A stretch of 40,333 nt of DNA from Haplomitrium mnioides (lineage: Eukaryota > Marchantiophyta > Haplomitriopsida > Calobryales). The translations under genes and the position numbers were made by a program. Of this stretch, positions 1 to 10,860 are shown in pieces (within the stretch, counting starts at the first letter, position 1; every line of letters starts with the position of its first letter). A model generated the notes under the pieces. It searched no databases. It saw nothing but the letters and a program-made list of their open reading frames with translations, and was not told where the DNA came from. Location of the stretch: positions 1 to 40,333 of the forward strand of contig JBNGIS010020324.1 in the NCBI GenBank assembly GCA_049999725.1, given 5' to 3'.

Positions 1-2210
1 TTAGGATTATAAGATAATTGAAGCGTCTCGCTTAGACTAGTGATCGTAGAAGCTTTGACACGTTTTAAACGTTTCAAAAATCGGCTGAACATTTGATCAA
101 TTTGATCATGAGTATGGCCAACCATGAGAAATCCCACCTTGATTTTTTGAAAAACATTCTTGGCAATAAGGAGACAAAGATATCCAAATAGAATAGAACT
201 CTTATTCTCTCGTGTCGTGTTGTCCAGCTGAAGATACAAAGTTGGAGGCAGTGGGCCTTCAAAGTCACATAATATTTTGTTGAGCACAGTAATTGTCAAA
301 TTGGAATTGCTTCTCAAGTTTACGTACATTAAGAAGACCCTTAAAGAGAGAGAATGATTGAATATTAAGGCACCAACAACATGCACACCCACCAAACAAT
401 CTTTATCAATGTTTTTTTGGTGGCAATGGCCAGTGTGGAATAGCAATTTTCTTCTAATCCGTTCCATCAATGACAATTCCCAAGTACTTTTGACCATCGG
501 CATAACATTTGCTTCGATGGTTTGCAAGTTTTGATCTTTCTTTCATTTGTTGGTCATGATGAAGAAACAATTGGCGATTATAGTTGACTACATCAATCTA
601 AAACAAGAAGGATATAAAACTAGTTCAGTAAAACATATGTCGATACGTGTAACTTCAAAACACAACCTTAGGTGTAAATAATATTCAAGGCATCTTAAAC
701 AAATGTTTGAATTTATTGCAGCGAAACACTTTGTAAAAGATAAAAAATAAACTTTAGGCAATTGAAAAAAGGAAAATCTATTTCGAAAAGAAAAAAACAA
801 GATTCGCAAACAAAGGTTGCTAGATCACATCCTGTGAGTGTTTAGGATAAGTGGAGACAACAACTGACTGTATGCGCGCATAAGACCAATACAGCAACAC
901 CTATATCATGGCTTGTTATGAATATTGTCGCGATTGGTTTTAAAAGAATCGAGAACAAATCTTATGCGCGCGTAGGATTTGCGAACAACAAAAAACAAAA
1001 TTTTCAAACGGCTCTTCATTAAAAGGAACAAAAACAAGATGTGTTGCTAGGTTAAGGTCACAACAACAATCAAATTCATTTTTTGGCTTTAGTTGACTAC
1101 AAAAAAGGTGAAAATTGAAATATAAAACAACAGAGTCTATGCAAGCATAGACTCTCTTCTCAACATTCAACTTGCTAAGAACTATTCGACTCCAATCTTC
1201 TTTGCTAAATAACTTCAAAAAATATATATCTTTTAACTGTAAGTTGAGAAAACATAACATCTCTAAAACTAAGCTTTGAGTCTAGAAAAAAAACCATGGA
1301 TTAGCCAAATATGTCAAAAGAGAAGAAAGTTTGTTACCTTTGTCAGACTCCAAGACGGATTTTTCTCGCAAAGATTTTATTTCTTCGCATGTTTCACAAA
1401 TAGAAAATCTATTGCGCTTTGGAATTTTTACATTTGGAAAATGAGTTCTCCAATGTTTTGTAAAACTCGAGAAACTTAGAATGCAAAGAGGATCTTTCTC
1501 TTTCAAATAAGTTGTGTAATAGTCATAAACTTCCCATTTTGTAAAATTATTTGGCAAGTTGTACACTTTGTAAGTGGGCATTCTCTTGCAATGTCCTTGG
1601 AAAAAATTGTCCATCAACTTACAAACAAAAACTCCTTTAGAGGATAGTTCTCTTTTAATACCTCTAGGATTTGCATTTTGAGATTTTGAATCCTTTGAAT
1701 TATATTATTCCCTATTGCTAATATTAATTTGAAAGGTCTTCTACATACAAAGGTACCGCCAAGCAGTGTAAACCGATTTTCGACATCAGAATCTTTTCTT
1801 GGTATTCCCCACTGTAGTGTGATATCACCATTCTTCATGCTTTGTCGAAAGTACGTTTCTCTTACAGTTTTCAAAAAATCTGTCTTGCACAATGACAAGC
1901 AATTATTTCGACAAGAAGAAATTCTCTTCAATTTAGAAATGGACATTGGATCCAACTTTTTCTTCACAAAGCTTTCGTCATGATGAACTTTTCGCAAAGA
2001 ATTTTCGCGTAAGGTGTTTACCCATTTGGGTTTTGGCCCAAATAAAGAATTCTTATATTGTGCTAGACGATTCGCTCCGTAAGCAAATCTAGCAATAGGA
2101 GATAATTCATCCTAAAGATCTTGGTCATCATCGTAAACATTGTTTGTTCTGTCACAGAATATTTTCGAGATATGAGTTTCTTCTAGGGGATTGGGAGAAC
2201 TGCACCATTC
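1..2210 (-). pseudogene. DUF7869-family gene remnant, unit 1 (C-terminus cut by window edge)
   Basis: Read on the minus strand, the N-terminal part (about 2,210 to 1,338) has a Cys-rich stretch, then FRQSMKNGDITLQWGIPRK, GGTFVCRRPFKLILAI and the conserved HFPNVKIPKRNRFSICETC. A 740-base intron follows, with GT at 1,337 and AG at 598, and then a second exon with KYLGIVIDG near 460-500 and, in another frame, LDNTTRENKSS and VGFLMVGHTHDQIDQ near 100-220. The latter set (IDG, LDN, GHTH-D-ID) is the pattern I associate with DUF7869. Function is unknown; an RNase H-like or transposase role would be inference. At least one frame shift and internal TAG or TGA codons make it a pseudogene. It is divergent from the methyltransferase remnant that starts about 70 bases away, and its own N-terminal region is missing relative to unit 2. 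Confidence 0.7.
598..1337 (-). other. Intron of the unit 1 DUF7869 gene, with palindromic motifs
   Basis: The minus-strand donor reads GGTAAC at the end of the exon ending near LESDK, and the acceptor reads TTTTAG just before the exon beginning IDVVN. The same intron is visible in unit 2 (about 8,223 to 7,440) and in the copy at the right edge of the window. It contains palindromic CpG motifs, for example TATGCGCGCATA around 869-881 and a related one around 962-977. Conservation of this intron between copies shows that they were copied as DNA, not as spliced RNA. Confidence 0.6.
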
Positions 2211-3075
2211 CATAATAGAATTTATGAACCTCTTACAACACTATCAAAAGATGCAGTTTTGTCATTTATTTTTGCATTCTTTTTTTATCGTGGTTGTAGA
2301 CCCAAAGTGTGGTCAAAAGGACAAGTCAGAGTTCAACATTAAGAACCCTGACAAGTACCATTATGAGATTGCATGAGGCAATCACAATGTTGCAGTAAGG
2401 CAGCTGCTTATCACTAAATATAGAGCAAAGAATCCTGCTCTGTCGCTCTACAACTGTTATATGTACATAGGCCTCACACCCACAGAGGCCTGCATTTTTG
2501 CAATTGATGACAATTATGACCAGAGGTGCATGCTTGAAATGATCTTAATTCAAAAGGTCGAGTATTGGCATCAAAGATTTGTGGAGAGGGATGGTTTCAT
2601 CCCAAAAATTGAAAAGAGAGTTAGTGCTAGAAACCTTGGAAATAAAACCCAAGTCTACACTTGAGAAGACCGTGACTTCTAAGGACAACTAGTTCCAGCT
2701 TGCATTCAGAAGTGGAGAGCTCTGGGACCTACAACAGAGCATTTTTTTGATGTGGGAGAAGAATACTATGAAAGGCCAAAAGCCAAAGGCCAAATGATCT
2801 ATTAGAATCAAGGATATGAAGTGGACACCTTGAGGTCACTTTAGGGACTTCCACATGAAGTAAAAATTTCAATTTTGAAGCAGTTGGAAGCCGGAGAGCT
2901 TTCAAAAGAGGAGATGTTTCGGAAGGCGGAGAGACACAAAGTTTTGGCGGTGATGGTCAAAAGTTTTTGTTCTGAGGTGCACTGCAGTACGTGGGAATAG
3001 GCAAGAGAGGAGTACTCTCTTTACACTAAAGAGTCTAAGATGGCCTCCTTTTATTCAAGCTTCGAGAAGCTTTTG

Positions 3076-3660
3076 GTAACTCCTTCCTTTAACACCACAT
3101 TTGTTTATTTGTATTTGCATTGAATATTTTGTAATTTAAATTGTTCTTTGGTTTAAAAAAAGTCATGGTCCATGCGCGCATGGAATCAAAGTCCAAGCAC
3201 GCATGGAATCAAAGTCTAAGCGCGCATGGACTTCAAAGTCTAGGTGCACTTGAACAGCGAAGTCTATGCGCGTAGACTTTGAAGTCAATATCTCGCATAG
3301 ACTTCGAAGTCCAAAAACACTTGAATAGCAAAGTCTATATGGGCATGGACTTCTTATTTCAACCATGCTTGGACTTTTAAAATCCCTCATCGCTTGAACA
3401 CAAAAGTTCATGCGCGTGTGGACTTTATAGTCTAAGCGCAAAGGTAAGGCAAAGTCTATGCGCGCCTGGATTGCAAAGTCCATGCATGCATGGACTTCGC
3501 TTTATAAGTGCATATAAACTCCGTAGTCCAGCGATAAATTGATGTCAAAGTCCATGCGCGCATGGATTTCTATGTCCATGCGCGCGTGGAAGTCTTTTTT
3601 GTTCTCTAGCTTAAAATGTTTTTATCACTCTTTAATGTTTTATGTTCGATTTTTGTGGAG
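3076..3660 (+). repeat. Intron filled with an array of short CpG palindromes (unit 1)
   Basis: The intron runs from GTAACT at 3,076 to an AG at 3,659-3,660. Between 3,163 and 3,600 it holds about fifteen imperfect copies of a motif like AAGTCCATGCGCGCATGGAC, 25-45 bases apart. Two are perfect palindromes: the 16-mer at 3,551-3,566 (TCCATGCGCGCATGGA) and a 22-mer at 3,476-3,497 centred on ATGCATGCAT. Variants differ mainly at the CpG dinucleotides. The corresponding intron in units 2 and 3 carries the same kind of array. Confidence 0.8.
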
Positions 3661-4217
3661 GGGGGCAAAACTTTTAAACGGCAGCTTGCAAAGAAATTGA
3701 CAGTAGCTGTGAAAGGTCGGAAAAAATCTGGGGTTGAGGAAGCCCTTGAAGATCAAGACTAGCCTCCCACGTTGGTCTCTTATTCTCGTGCTTTTCTTCT
3801 CCACTGCCAAAAGGCTAGAGAGTGGAAATCATGGCAGCAAAGCGGTGTTGCATCTCTGACAATGGAAAGAGTTGTTAGAGATGAAGAAGATAAATTAACG
3901 TCATATGTTGATGGTATTAACGTGGCGTTTTATCAAATCCATGGAGAGGCCAATGCTCGACAATTGAAAGGCCTTGTGAAACCTAAGTGTTTCATTTTGG
4001 CTATCGCTGATATTCCTTATGGGTACAACCTGAGGGAATGTAAGCACAATGACTTAGAACCTATTTCAAAAGATAAATTTTTTGATATGGTATCATCTTT
4101 TGCGGCAGTTACAACTTCGGACTTTTGGTCTTTTGTGATTATTCATTCGTTGCAACAATTTGACATCGTTGAGGATGCTCTTTCTAAAGTCTACTGTGTA
4201 ATCAACCATGACATCTG

Positions 4218-4311
4218 GTAAGTTGTTCTTTTTTTGTTTATGATTTCTCTTTGTTTTACTTCTCCTGCATTTTGTTTACATTAGTTGATTTGTTTGTTTT
4301 TCTTTTTTCAG
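4218..4311 (+). other. Short intron between methyltransferase motif IV and motif I exons (unit 1)
   Basis: The exon ends in INHDIW, followed directly by GTAAGT; a long T-rich tract ends in TTTTTTCAG before NKSNIYHFGGPRIAHA. The boundaries are canonical and the same interruption is seen in units 2 (near 13,230) and 3 (near 19,015), though less cleanly. Confidence 0.7.
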
Positions 4312-4789
4312 AAATAAAAGCAACATTTATCATTTTGGTGGTCCCAGAATCGCACATGCCCATGAATATTGAACATTGGGCTACTTAACTAAAGAAGGAA
4401 AGAGGAGCATGCAGCTCTTTAATTTGAAACCTACTTCTTCAACATGACTTCTTTGACAGATTATACGTAATGTGTTTAGTTGTCCTGCAGTTTCGGCAAA
4501 ACTTAAACATCTAGGAGATGATGCTCATGTGAATGTTTATCAGAAGCCGTAGGCTCTCTATAATTTTTTCATTGATCATTTTCTCTACTCTGGGTCTAGC
4601 ACAGACCTTGTCTGTACTTAAAAGCTGACGCAAAACTACATCCCTGTGGAATACGATAGACGTCAATCTATTTATATTCCTCAAAGGGTTTTGACGATGG
4701 TTAAAGTAGGCATAAAAAAAGAAGATTTCAGCAATCAAAATTATTTTATAATTCAGAGAAACATCTACACAAAGGAGTCATAGTTTGAA

Positions 4790-5720
4790 ATCAAAAACTC
4801 AATGGTTAGGGAGATTTTATTAAGAGGGTAAACAAGCAACATCTCCAGGTTTTTGACTAGAGTTTACCAAACATAGGTTTTGAGTTCTACAATAGAGTCT
4901 TTGACAAGTGTAGAAAGTCTTTGACTAGTGTTGAGTCTAAGCTCTACATAGTAGTCTTTGTATGTAAAGCTTGAGGGTGGTACATGACAAGTAGGATATG
5001 TGGAAGGCTTGGACTTCCACCTCAAAGTCTATGCGCACATAGGAATCCGAGCTCAACATTTGAACACTCCACCTTATAGCCTATGTGCGCATAAGAATCC
5101 GAGCTCAAAATCTAAACACAACACAACAAACACTATCGTGAACCTATGTTTAATGTTTCGCAACAGAGTCTTTGCACCCACAAGGTTTCGACTTGCAAAT
5201 CAAAGTCTATGAGCACATAGGGTTCAAACTTCTACAACCAACGATACAAACACTAAAGGTTCTATTTTTTTGCAACAAACTCTATGCACGTTAAAAAATT
5301 TCGTTTTCTGATTTGAAAAAATAAAAAATTTGTACAGAGCTCTACATCCGAGTCAAAGTGCGCCAAAGGTTTCTAGTTTTACATCAAAGTCCTTACAAGC
5401 AAAAGATAAGTAGTCAATTTGGGCAGATGCTTTAGCGATACAAAAACATTAAACTCTTTTAGCAAGCAGTAAAGAAGGGAAGAGCATACTTAAATTTGGG
5501 ATAAGAAATTATTTTACAAACCAAATGAAAATATTAACTAAAGATTCATGTTTCATTCATAGAGAATAACATTCAACTTGAAATGATTTACTCTAGAAAG
5601 TTCAAGGTGGCAGAAATTTTCAAAAAATTCCTTCATAGTATTCTCATATACTTTATAAAATAATAATCTTAAATTACAATATAATTATAGCTACACAATA
5701 TACAATGCTGTTCACAAATG
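4790..5720. repeat. Spacer between unit 1 and unit 2 with further palindromic motifs
   Basis: No coding signal was recognised. From 4,880 to 5,400 there are repeated phrases such as AGTCTTTGACTAGTG and AAAGTCTATGCGCACATAGG followed by AATCCGAGCTCAA (twice, near 5,022 and 5,079). From about 5,420 to 5,720 the sequence is plain AT-rich with nothing I can name. No terminal inverted repeat marking the unit ends was found. Confidence 0.5.
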
Positions 5721-5723
5721 ATT

Positions 5724-8700
5724 TTAGTCACTCGTATTGACTTCTTCAGATTCAGCTTTAGAATTTTTCATCAAGATTTACACGATCTGTTTTGGTGTTA
5801 ATAACTTTGATTGAATATGTTTAAACATATTAGAATTGATTGTGTTTTGTCTTTTGTACTCAAATAGATTTGATTTTACGGTAACGAGAGTAGTTTTCCC
5901 CAATTCATTTTTTGTGTGAGAAGAAAATCAAAAGACAAAATTGTGATTTGTGTTACATCAAGTACATCAATATGTAGCTTGGATTTGCATTTCCCTTTTA
6001 TTTCTACTATTTTTTCTGGAAAGTATTGTCCAAAAAATGCATCCTCAGGCTCACAAACAAACCATTGAACACGTATTTGTTTCGAGTTTGGAGGGTTTTC
6101 CTCATCAAATGACAAAACTTTGAAGGATTTGGCAATGCAACATGGTCTGCCTTTTAGATCAAGAGATGCAACAACACCAATAACATTCTGGCTTTCACAT
6201 CATGTAGGTTGCCAATTTTGTGTTTGTATCTGGTGTTGTCCAAAACAGTCCTTTCTTATGGTTCAAGTGCTCCATAGTAGATTGCTCAGTATGTAGAAAG
6301 TGTTTGTTGTACTAGAGCATCTTCTTCTATCTGTTGACCATCAAGTTGAGAACCTAAACAAACATCATGACAAGTACTTGCTGGTTGTGAAGGTAGAAAG
6401 GTGAATTTTGCTTTGAGTCCTTGTCTTTTTCTTTCAAGTATGTAAGCCGCAATCTCTTATTGGGCAAGAGAAAAGTCATTCTATCATTGAAAATTAGAAT
6501 CTGTAAAGAACTTGTAGCAATTCTCACTTATATTGTCTCTTATTACAAAGACCACTTTCTTGGCATCAACTTTTCTTTCTTCCTTTTGAGATTGTTTGAT
6601 TTCAAAATACGCCTTGAAAGAAATCAATATTGAATTAAAACTTTCTCTATCAACTTTTGGCAAGCACTTGAGTTGACAAATACTATCCGAAGGTAACCAA
6701 AATTCATCTCTTGAGAACTCTTTGCTCCAAATCTTTATTTTAGAATCATTTAATTGGAAGTTGAATTGTTGATTGAAAGTAATGCCATGAATCCTTTGAA
6801 TTAGAGAGGGATGTTGTTATAGAAACATTTTAAAATCTCCAGTTTCCATCAAATGAGCTACGTGAGGTTTAGAACTATACGATAAATGTAGCACCTTGCT
6901 AAGATTCATAATCATGAAAGCCTTGACAAGTTTCAAATGTTTAGAGAATCTACTAAACATTTGATTGATTTGATCATAAGTATGGCCAACCATGAGAAAT
7001 CCCACCTTGATTTTTTGGAAAACATTCTTGGCAATAAGGAGACTAAAATATCCAAATAAGATGGAACTCTTATTCTCTCATGTCATATTGTCCAACTAAA
7101 GATACAAAGTTGGAGGCAACGACCCTTCGAAGTCACATAATATTTTCTTGATCATTGTTACTATCAAATTAGAATTGCTTCTCAAGTTTCCGTAGGTTAA
7201 AAATACCCTTGAAGAAAGAGCATGATTGAATATTAATGCACCAACAACTTGCACAATGTCTTTTGGTGGCGAAAGCTAGTGTGGAATAGCTGTTTTCTTT
7301 TGATCCAATCCATCAATGACAATTCCCAAGTGCTTTTGACCATTGGTATAACATTTTGTTTGATGGTTTGCAAGTTTTGTTCTTTCTTTTATTTGTTGGT
7401 CACGATGAAGAAACAATTGGCGATTATATTTGATTGCATTATTATGTTTAATGATAATGTTCAAAAGACAACCTCCAGTTCTAAAAATATTCAAATCCTT
7501 TTAAGCAAATATTTGGATTTGTAGCAATGAAAAATACTTGTCTTTGACTTGAAATAAGCAAAAGTTTTGAAAAAAGAAAAAAAAGATTTTTGCACAAAGG
7601 GTTACAGACTAGAACTTCAATTTCAAAGCTAGCTTGGATTTTTTGTTTGCAAAGGATTAAAAAAACAATAATAGATCTTATGCGCGCATAGGATCAATGG
7701 AGACAATAACTGATCGTAGACGCGTAGAAGATAAGTGGAGACAATAACTGATCTTATGCGCACATAAGACCAAAAGCAACAACACCAGTATCCTAACTTG
7801 CTGGTTTATTGGATTTGAAAAGAAACAAGAACAAAACCATACACACATAGGATTTGCAAACAACAAAAACAATTCTTGCTATTGTTTATCTAGCAACAGG
7901 CTCTTGATCAAAGCACAAATGCAAAACTCAATGCAAGGCAAAGGTGACTTCCAAAAATAAAATTCATTTTCTTGCCTTAATGGACTATCGACAAGGTTTG
8001 GATTCAGACCATAAGCAACAAACCCTATGTAAGTATAGACTATATTCTCACAACTCAAGTTGCTAAGATTTATTTTACTCAAATCTTGTTTTTGAACAAC
8101 TTAACAAAAAAAATATTTTCTGTCACTAAGTTGAGAAAGCATAACATCTCTAGAACTAAGCTTTGAGTCTCAAAAAAAGAGTATGGATAAACGAAAAGTT
8201 TCAAAAGAGAAAAAATTTGCTACCTTTGTCGAACTCAAAGACATATTTTTCTCACAATGATTTTACTTCTTCACATGTTTCACAAACAACAAATCTATTA
8301 TACTTTGAAATTTTAACATTTGGAAAATGAGCTCTCCAATAGTTTGTAAAACCGGAAAAACTAAGAATGCAATCGAGATCTTTCTTTTTCAAATAAGTTG
8401 TGTAGTAGTCAGAAACTTCCTATTTTGTAAAATTATCAAGCAAGTTATAAACTTTGTGAGTGGGCACTCTTTCACAATGTCCTTGAAAAAAAATATCCAT
8501 CCATTCACGCATGAGCACTCCTTTAGTAGATAATTCTCTATTTCTAAAAATTTCTCTAGGATCTGCGTTTTTGAGATTTTAAATCCCTTGGATTCTATCA
8601 TTCCTTACTGATAATATTAATTTAAAGGCTCTTCTACAAACAATGGTACCACTAGGCATAGTGAGCCGATTGTCAACATCAGAGTCCTTTCTTGAAATTC

Positions 8701-9790
8701 CCCATTGTAGTATGATCTCTTAATTCTCCATGATTTGTCGAAAATACGTTTCTCTCATAGTTTTCAAAACATCTGTCTTGTATAATGGCAAACACTTATT
8801 TCAACAACATGAAATTCTCTTCAATTTCAAAATTGATGTTGGATCAAGCTTGTTCTTGACAAAGCTCTTGTCATGATGGACTTTCCTCAAAGAAATTTCA
8901 CGTAAAGTGTTTACCGGTTTGGGGTTTGGCCCAGACAAAGAATTCTTATAGAGTGCTAGTTGAATTGATTCGTATGCTAATCCAGCCATTGGAGATAATT
9001 CATCGTCTTGAAAATCTTGAGCATCGTTCAAAATACTATTTGTTTCTTCAAAATAAGTTTTCAAAGGATGAAGACCACTATGAGGATTGGGAGAGTTGGA
9101 CCACACTGAAACAAAATCTTCATCAATATCTTGAGCATAAGGGAAATTTTCTTTGTAGCATAATCAGTGCCCTTGTCAATAGCTCCAAAGAAATGTTGAT
9201 TGACATAGACTTTTTGCTAGAATCATTTCCCAATTTGTCGTCTCAAGATTCCTCCAAAAGAATTCGAGACCTTGAAGATTCCTAATCTTATAGAGAGGTC
9301 CAACTTGACTAGAAATCACTCATTGTTTGAGAGGTTCCATCAATGACAACGAATCATCTCCAAAAGTGAAACTGTCCAAGGATTCTATGATTTTTGTTTT
9401 TTGGACAAACACATTTGGATCTTGAATATCAATTTTTTCATGTGATGAGAATGAAGAGATGTCCACAACCGTCTGGAAATTTTGGTTTGATTGTCTTTCT
9501 ATTGATCTATTGGAGTAGTCAAAAGAAAATTTGAACTTTGACCGCTTAACCGGCAACAAAGATCAAATGCCTACAAAAGGTTGAGTTTAGGATCTTATGC
9601 AAGTATTAGGTTCACTCTTTGATCCTTTGCACATGACTTGTTTACTCGTTGTTCCTATGTGTACAGAGGGTTCACTTCCTCGGTCTTCTCGGATGGAGCT
9701 ATTTGATTCAACAAAAGCCATCTTTTTCCTTAGAATACTCGCCCTCACACTTGACACTTTGGGAAATTCCATTGTTGACCCTTACATAAC
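5724..9790 (-). pseudogene. DUF7869-family gene remnant, unit 2 (most complete copy)
   Basis: Minus strand, from about 9,772 (MEFPKVSSVRAS...) to a TAA at 5,724-5,726 after EEVNTSD. In order: an N-terminal region with DIQDPNVFVQKTK; LAYESIQLALYKNSLSGPNP (about 8,950); a decayed Cys-rich and FPNVKISKYNRF block (about 8,300-8,850); an intron (about 8,223-7,440) with palindromes; then QQLFLH-like and VIDGLDQKKTAIPH (about 7,280), LDNMT (about 7,090), VGFLMVGHTYDQINQMFSRF (about 6,950-7,010), a long tail with FKAYFEIKQSQKERKVDA (about 6,590) and a C-terminal module RVQWFVCEPEDAFFGQYF (about 6,050). Several stops and frame changes interrupt it. The three conserved acidic or His blocks could be an RNase H-like active site, but that is inference. 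It is head to head with the methyltransferase gene at 10,364. Confidence 0.7.
7675..7860. repeat. Palindromic and tandem motifs in the unit 2 DUF7869 intron
   Basis: CTTATGCGCGCATAGGATC is followed by a phrase, TGGAGACAATAACTGATC, that recurs about 45 bases later next to CTTATGCGCACATAAGACC. The same phrase and palindrome family occur at 840-980 and 40,070-40,200 in the matching intron of other copies. Confidence 0.65.
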
Positions 9791-9985
9791 TGCGGTTGAA
9801 CCAGTCTTTAGTTGATGACCAAAAGAAAAACTTTTTTGCAAACATGAATATTGAAATTCTAACCTCTTCTTGCCTTTGAAAACTCTAGCTATCAATAAAT
9901 TTGAATAAAAAATAACTATTAAGAAACCTATATTAACAAATATTATCAACTTCTAACCGCCTAGCCAAAATATGTGTTTTTGAAG

Positions 9986-10019
9986 AAAATTTCACATAAC
10001 CACAAAATTGTGAAATTTT
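9986..10019. repeat. 11-base inverted repeat in the divergent promoter region
   Basis: AAAATTTCACA and TGTGAAATTTT are exact reverse complements separated by 12 bases. Confidence 0.6.
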
Positions 10020-10178
10020 TGTGAAGAAAATGAAAAAAGGAAATCAAAAATATGAAAGCAAGTAATACTCTATACACTAAAGTTTTTTTGCACCACGTGA
10101 ATCTATGTATCAAGAGCTATGTGAATCATTTTTTTGGTAGGAAAAATGCATTTAAAAAAAACAATTAGTATAAAAGAA

Positions 10179-10209
10179 GTGACAATGGAAAGTTTCTTTC
10201 CATTGTCAC
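10179..10209. repeat. Perfect 14-base-stem hairpin downstream of a TATA-like box
   Basis: GTGACAATGGAAAG, a TTT loop, then the exact reverse complement CTTTCCATTGTCAC. It lies 3-33 bases after TATAAAAG, so in a transcript starting there it would be at or near the 5' end. Confidence 0.75.
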
Positions 10210-10749
10210 AAGTTCACTTTCTAGTTTTTGTTTTCTTGTCTTTGTTTTCTTTGTCATTTTTGCGATTTTCTACTATTTGGCCATTTTCAAGCATTTGCAT
10301 TTTGCAAACTTTTGTTTATTACATTTTCGCCCTCAAATTATATTAGTTCTTACTTAAGAGATAATGGCATCAGAGGTCAATGCTCCTAAACTAGCTCAAC
10401 CAAAGCCTTATAGGTATTTAGATGTTCTAAAAGTTCTAGAGCCACAAAAACTAGACTTTGAATGGCTAGTTTGTTGTGGAACCATTAAAGACATTGATCA
10501 TCACCTTTATCTTTTTGCGGATGAAGGTGAAAATTTCAACTTGGGCCTTTTGGTCCAAATAAACATGATTCGAGAGGCGTAGAGAGCCCACATCGGGCTG
10601 CATGTGTAGTCAGAGGATAGCATTACCCTCTTGAAGACTTCAAAGAAAAGAGTCTGCTTCAGCAAGATGAAGTCGAAGGATCTATTTACAAATGACTTGT
10701 AGGTTGCCTTCAATGACGGAAAGGTAAGATCACAAACTTTTTTGTATGT

Positions 10750-10860
10750 TTTTTTATGCACTCACTGTGGAGTCCATGCAAGCAAGGACTCTTGAGCCGA
10801 TGCACACAAGGACTCTCGATGCCCTTTGCACATAGACCACACTGCAACTTATTGCTTAGT
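10750..10860. repeat. Palindromic motifs in intron 1 of the unit 2 methyltransferase gene
   Basis: Degenerate copies of the motif (GAGTCCATGCAAGCAAGGACT and relatives) occur just after the exon 1 donor at 10,724. The inverted unit 4 has the same motif family in the same intron. Confidence 0.55.

Larger units (their letters stand above)
2280..4760 (+). pseudogene. ParB-like plus amino DNA methyltransferase gene remnant, unit 1
   Basis: The first visible exon (about 2,280-3,075) encodes the ParB-like stretch: an NIKNPDKYHYEIA segment, GNHNVAVRQLLITKY, then YIGLTPTEACIFAIDDNYDQ. A 585-base intron (3,076-3,660) is followed by an exon with LVSYSRAFLLHCQKAREW, AFYQIHGEANARQLKGLVKP and AIADIPYGYN, which fits motif IV of amino-methyltransferases (D-I-P-Y). 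A 94-base intron (4,218-4,311, GTAAGT to TTTTTTCAG) precedes the last exon, which holds a motif I remnant (SGSSTDLVC) and VEYDRRQSIYIPQRVL. Motif IV before motif I is the beta-class order of N6A/N4C enzymes. Stops at several points and a deletion before motif I show it is dead. The N-terminal exon and Lys/Ser linker seen in unit 2 are missing here. Confidence 0.7.
9773..10363. promoter_or_regulatory. Head-to-head intergenic region of unit 2
   Basis: This roughly 590-base AT-rich stretch separates the apparent starts of the DUF7869 gene (leftward) and the methyltransferase gene (rightward). It contains a TATA-like TATAAAAG at 10,169-10,176 pointing to the methyltransferase gene, a perfect hairpin just after it, and an 11-base inverted repeat at 9,986-10,019. 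A shared bidirectional promoter is the natural reading; this is inference from layout. Unit 4 has a similar gap of about 560 bases between its two divergent genes. Confidence 0.45.

Noticed and set aside
3163-3600. CRISPR-like look of regularly spaced short repeats
   Set aside because: Repeats are degenerate palindromes with no unique spacers, inside a spliceosomal intron of a eukaryotic gene.
2280-4760. Restriction-modification system
   Set aside because: No endonuclease partner is recognisable; DUF7869 is not a known restriction enzyme, and the genes have introns.
4790-5720. Terminal inverted repeats marking the ends of the two-gene unit
   Set aside because: I compared the spacers at 4,790-5,720 and 13,966-14,900 by eye and found only the palindrome family, no shared termini.
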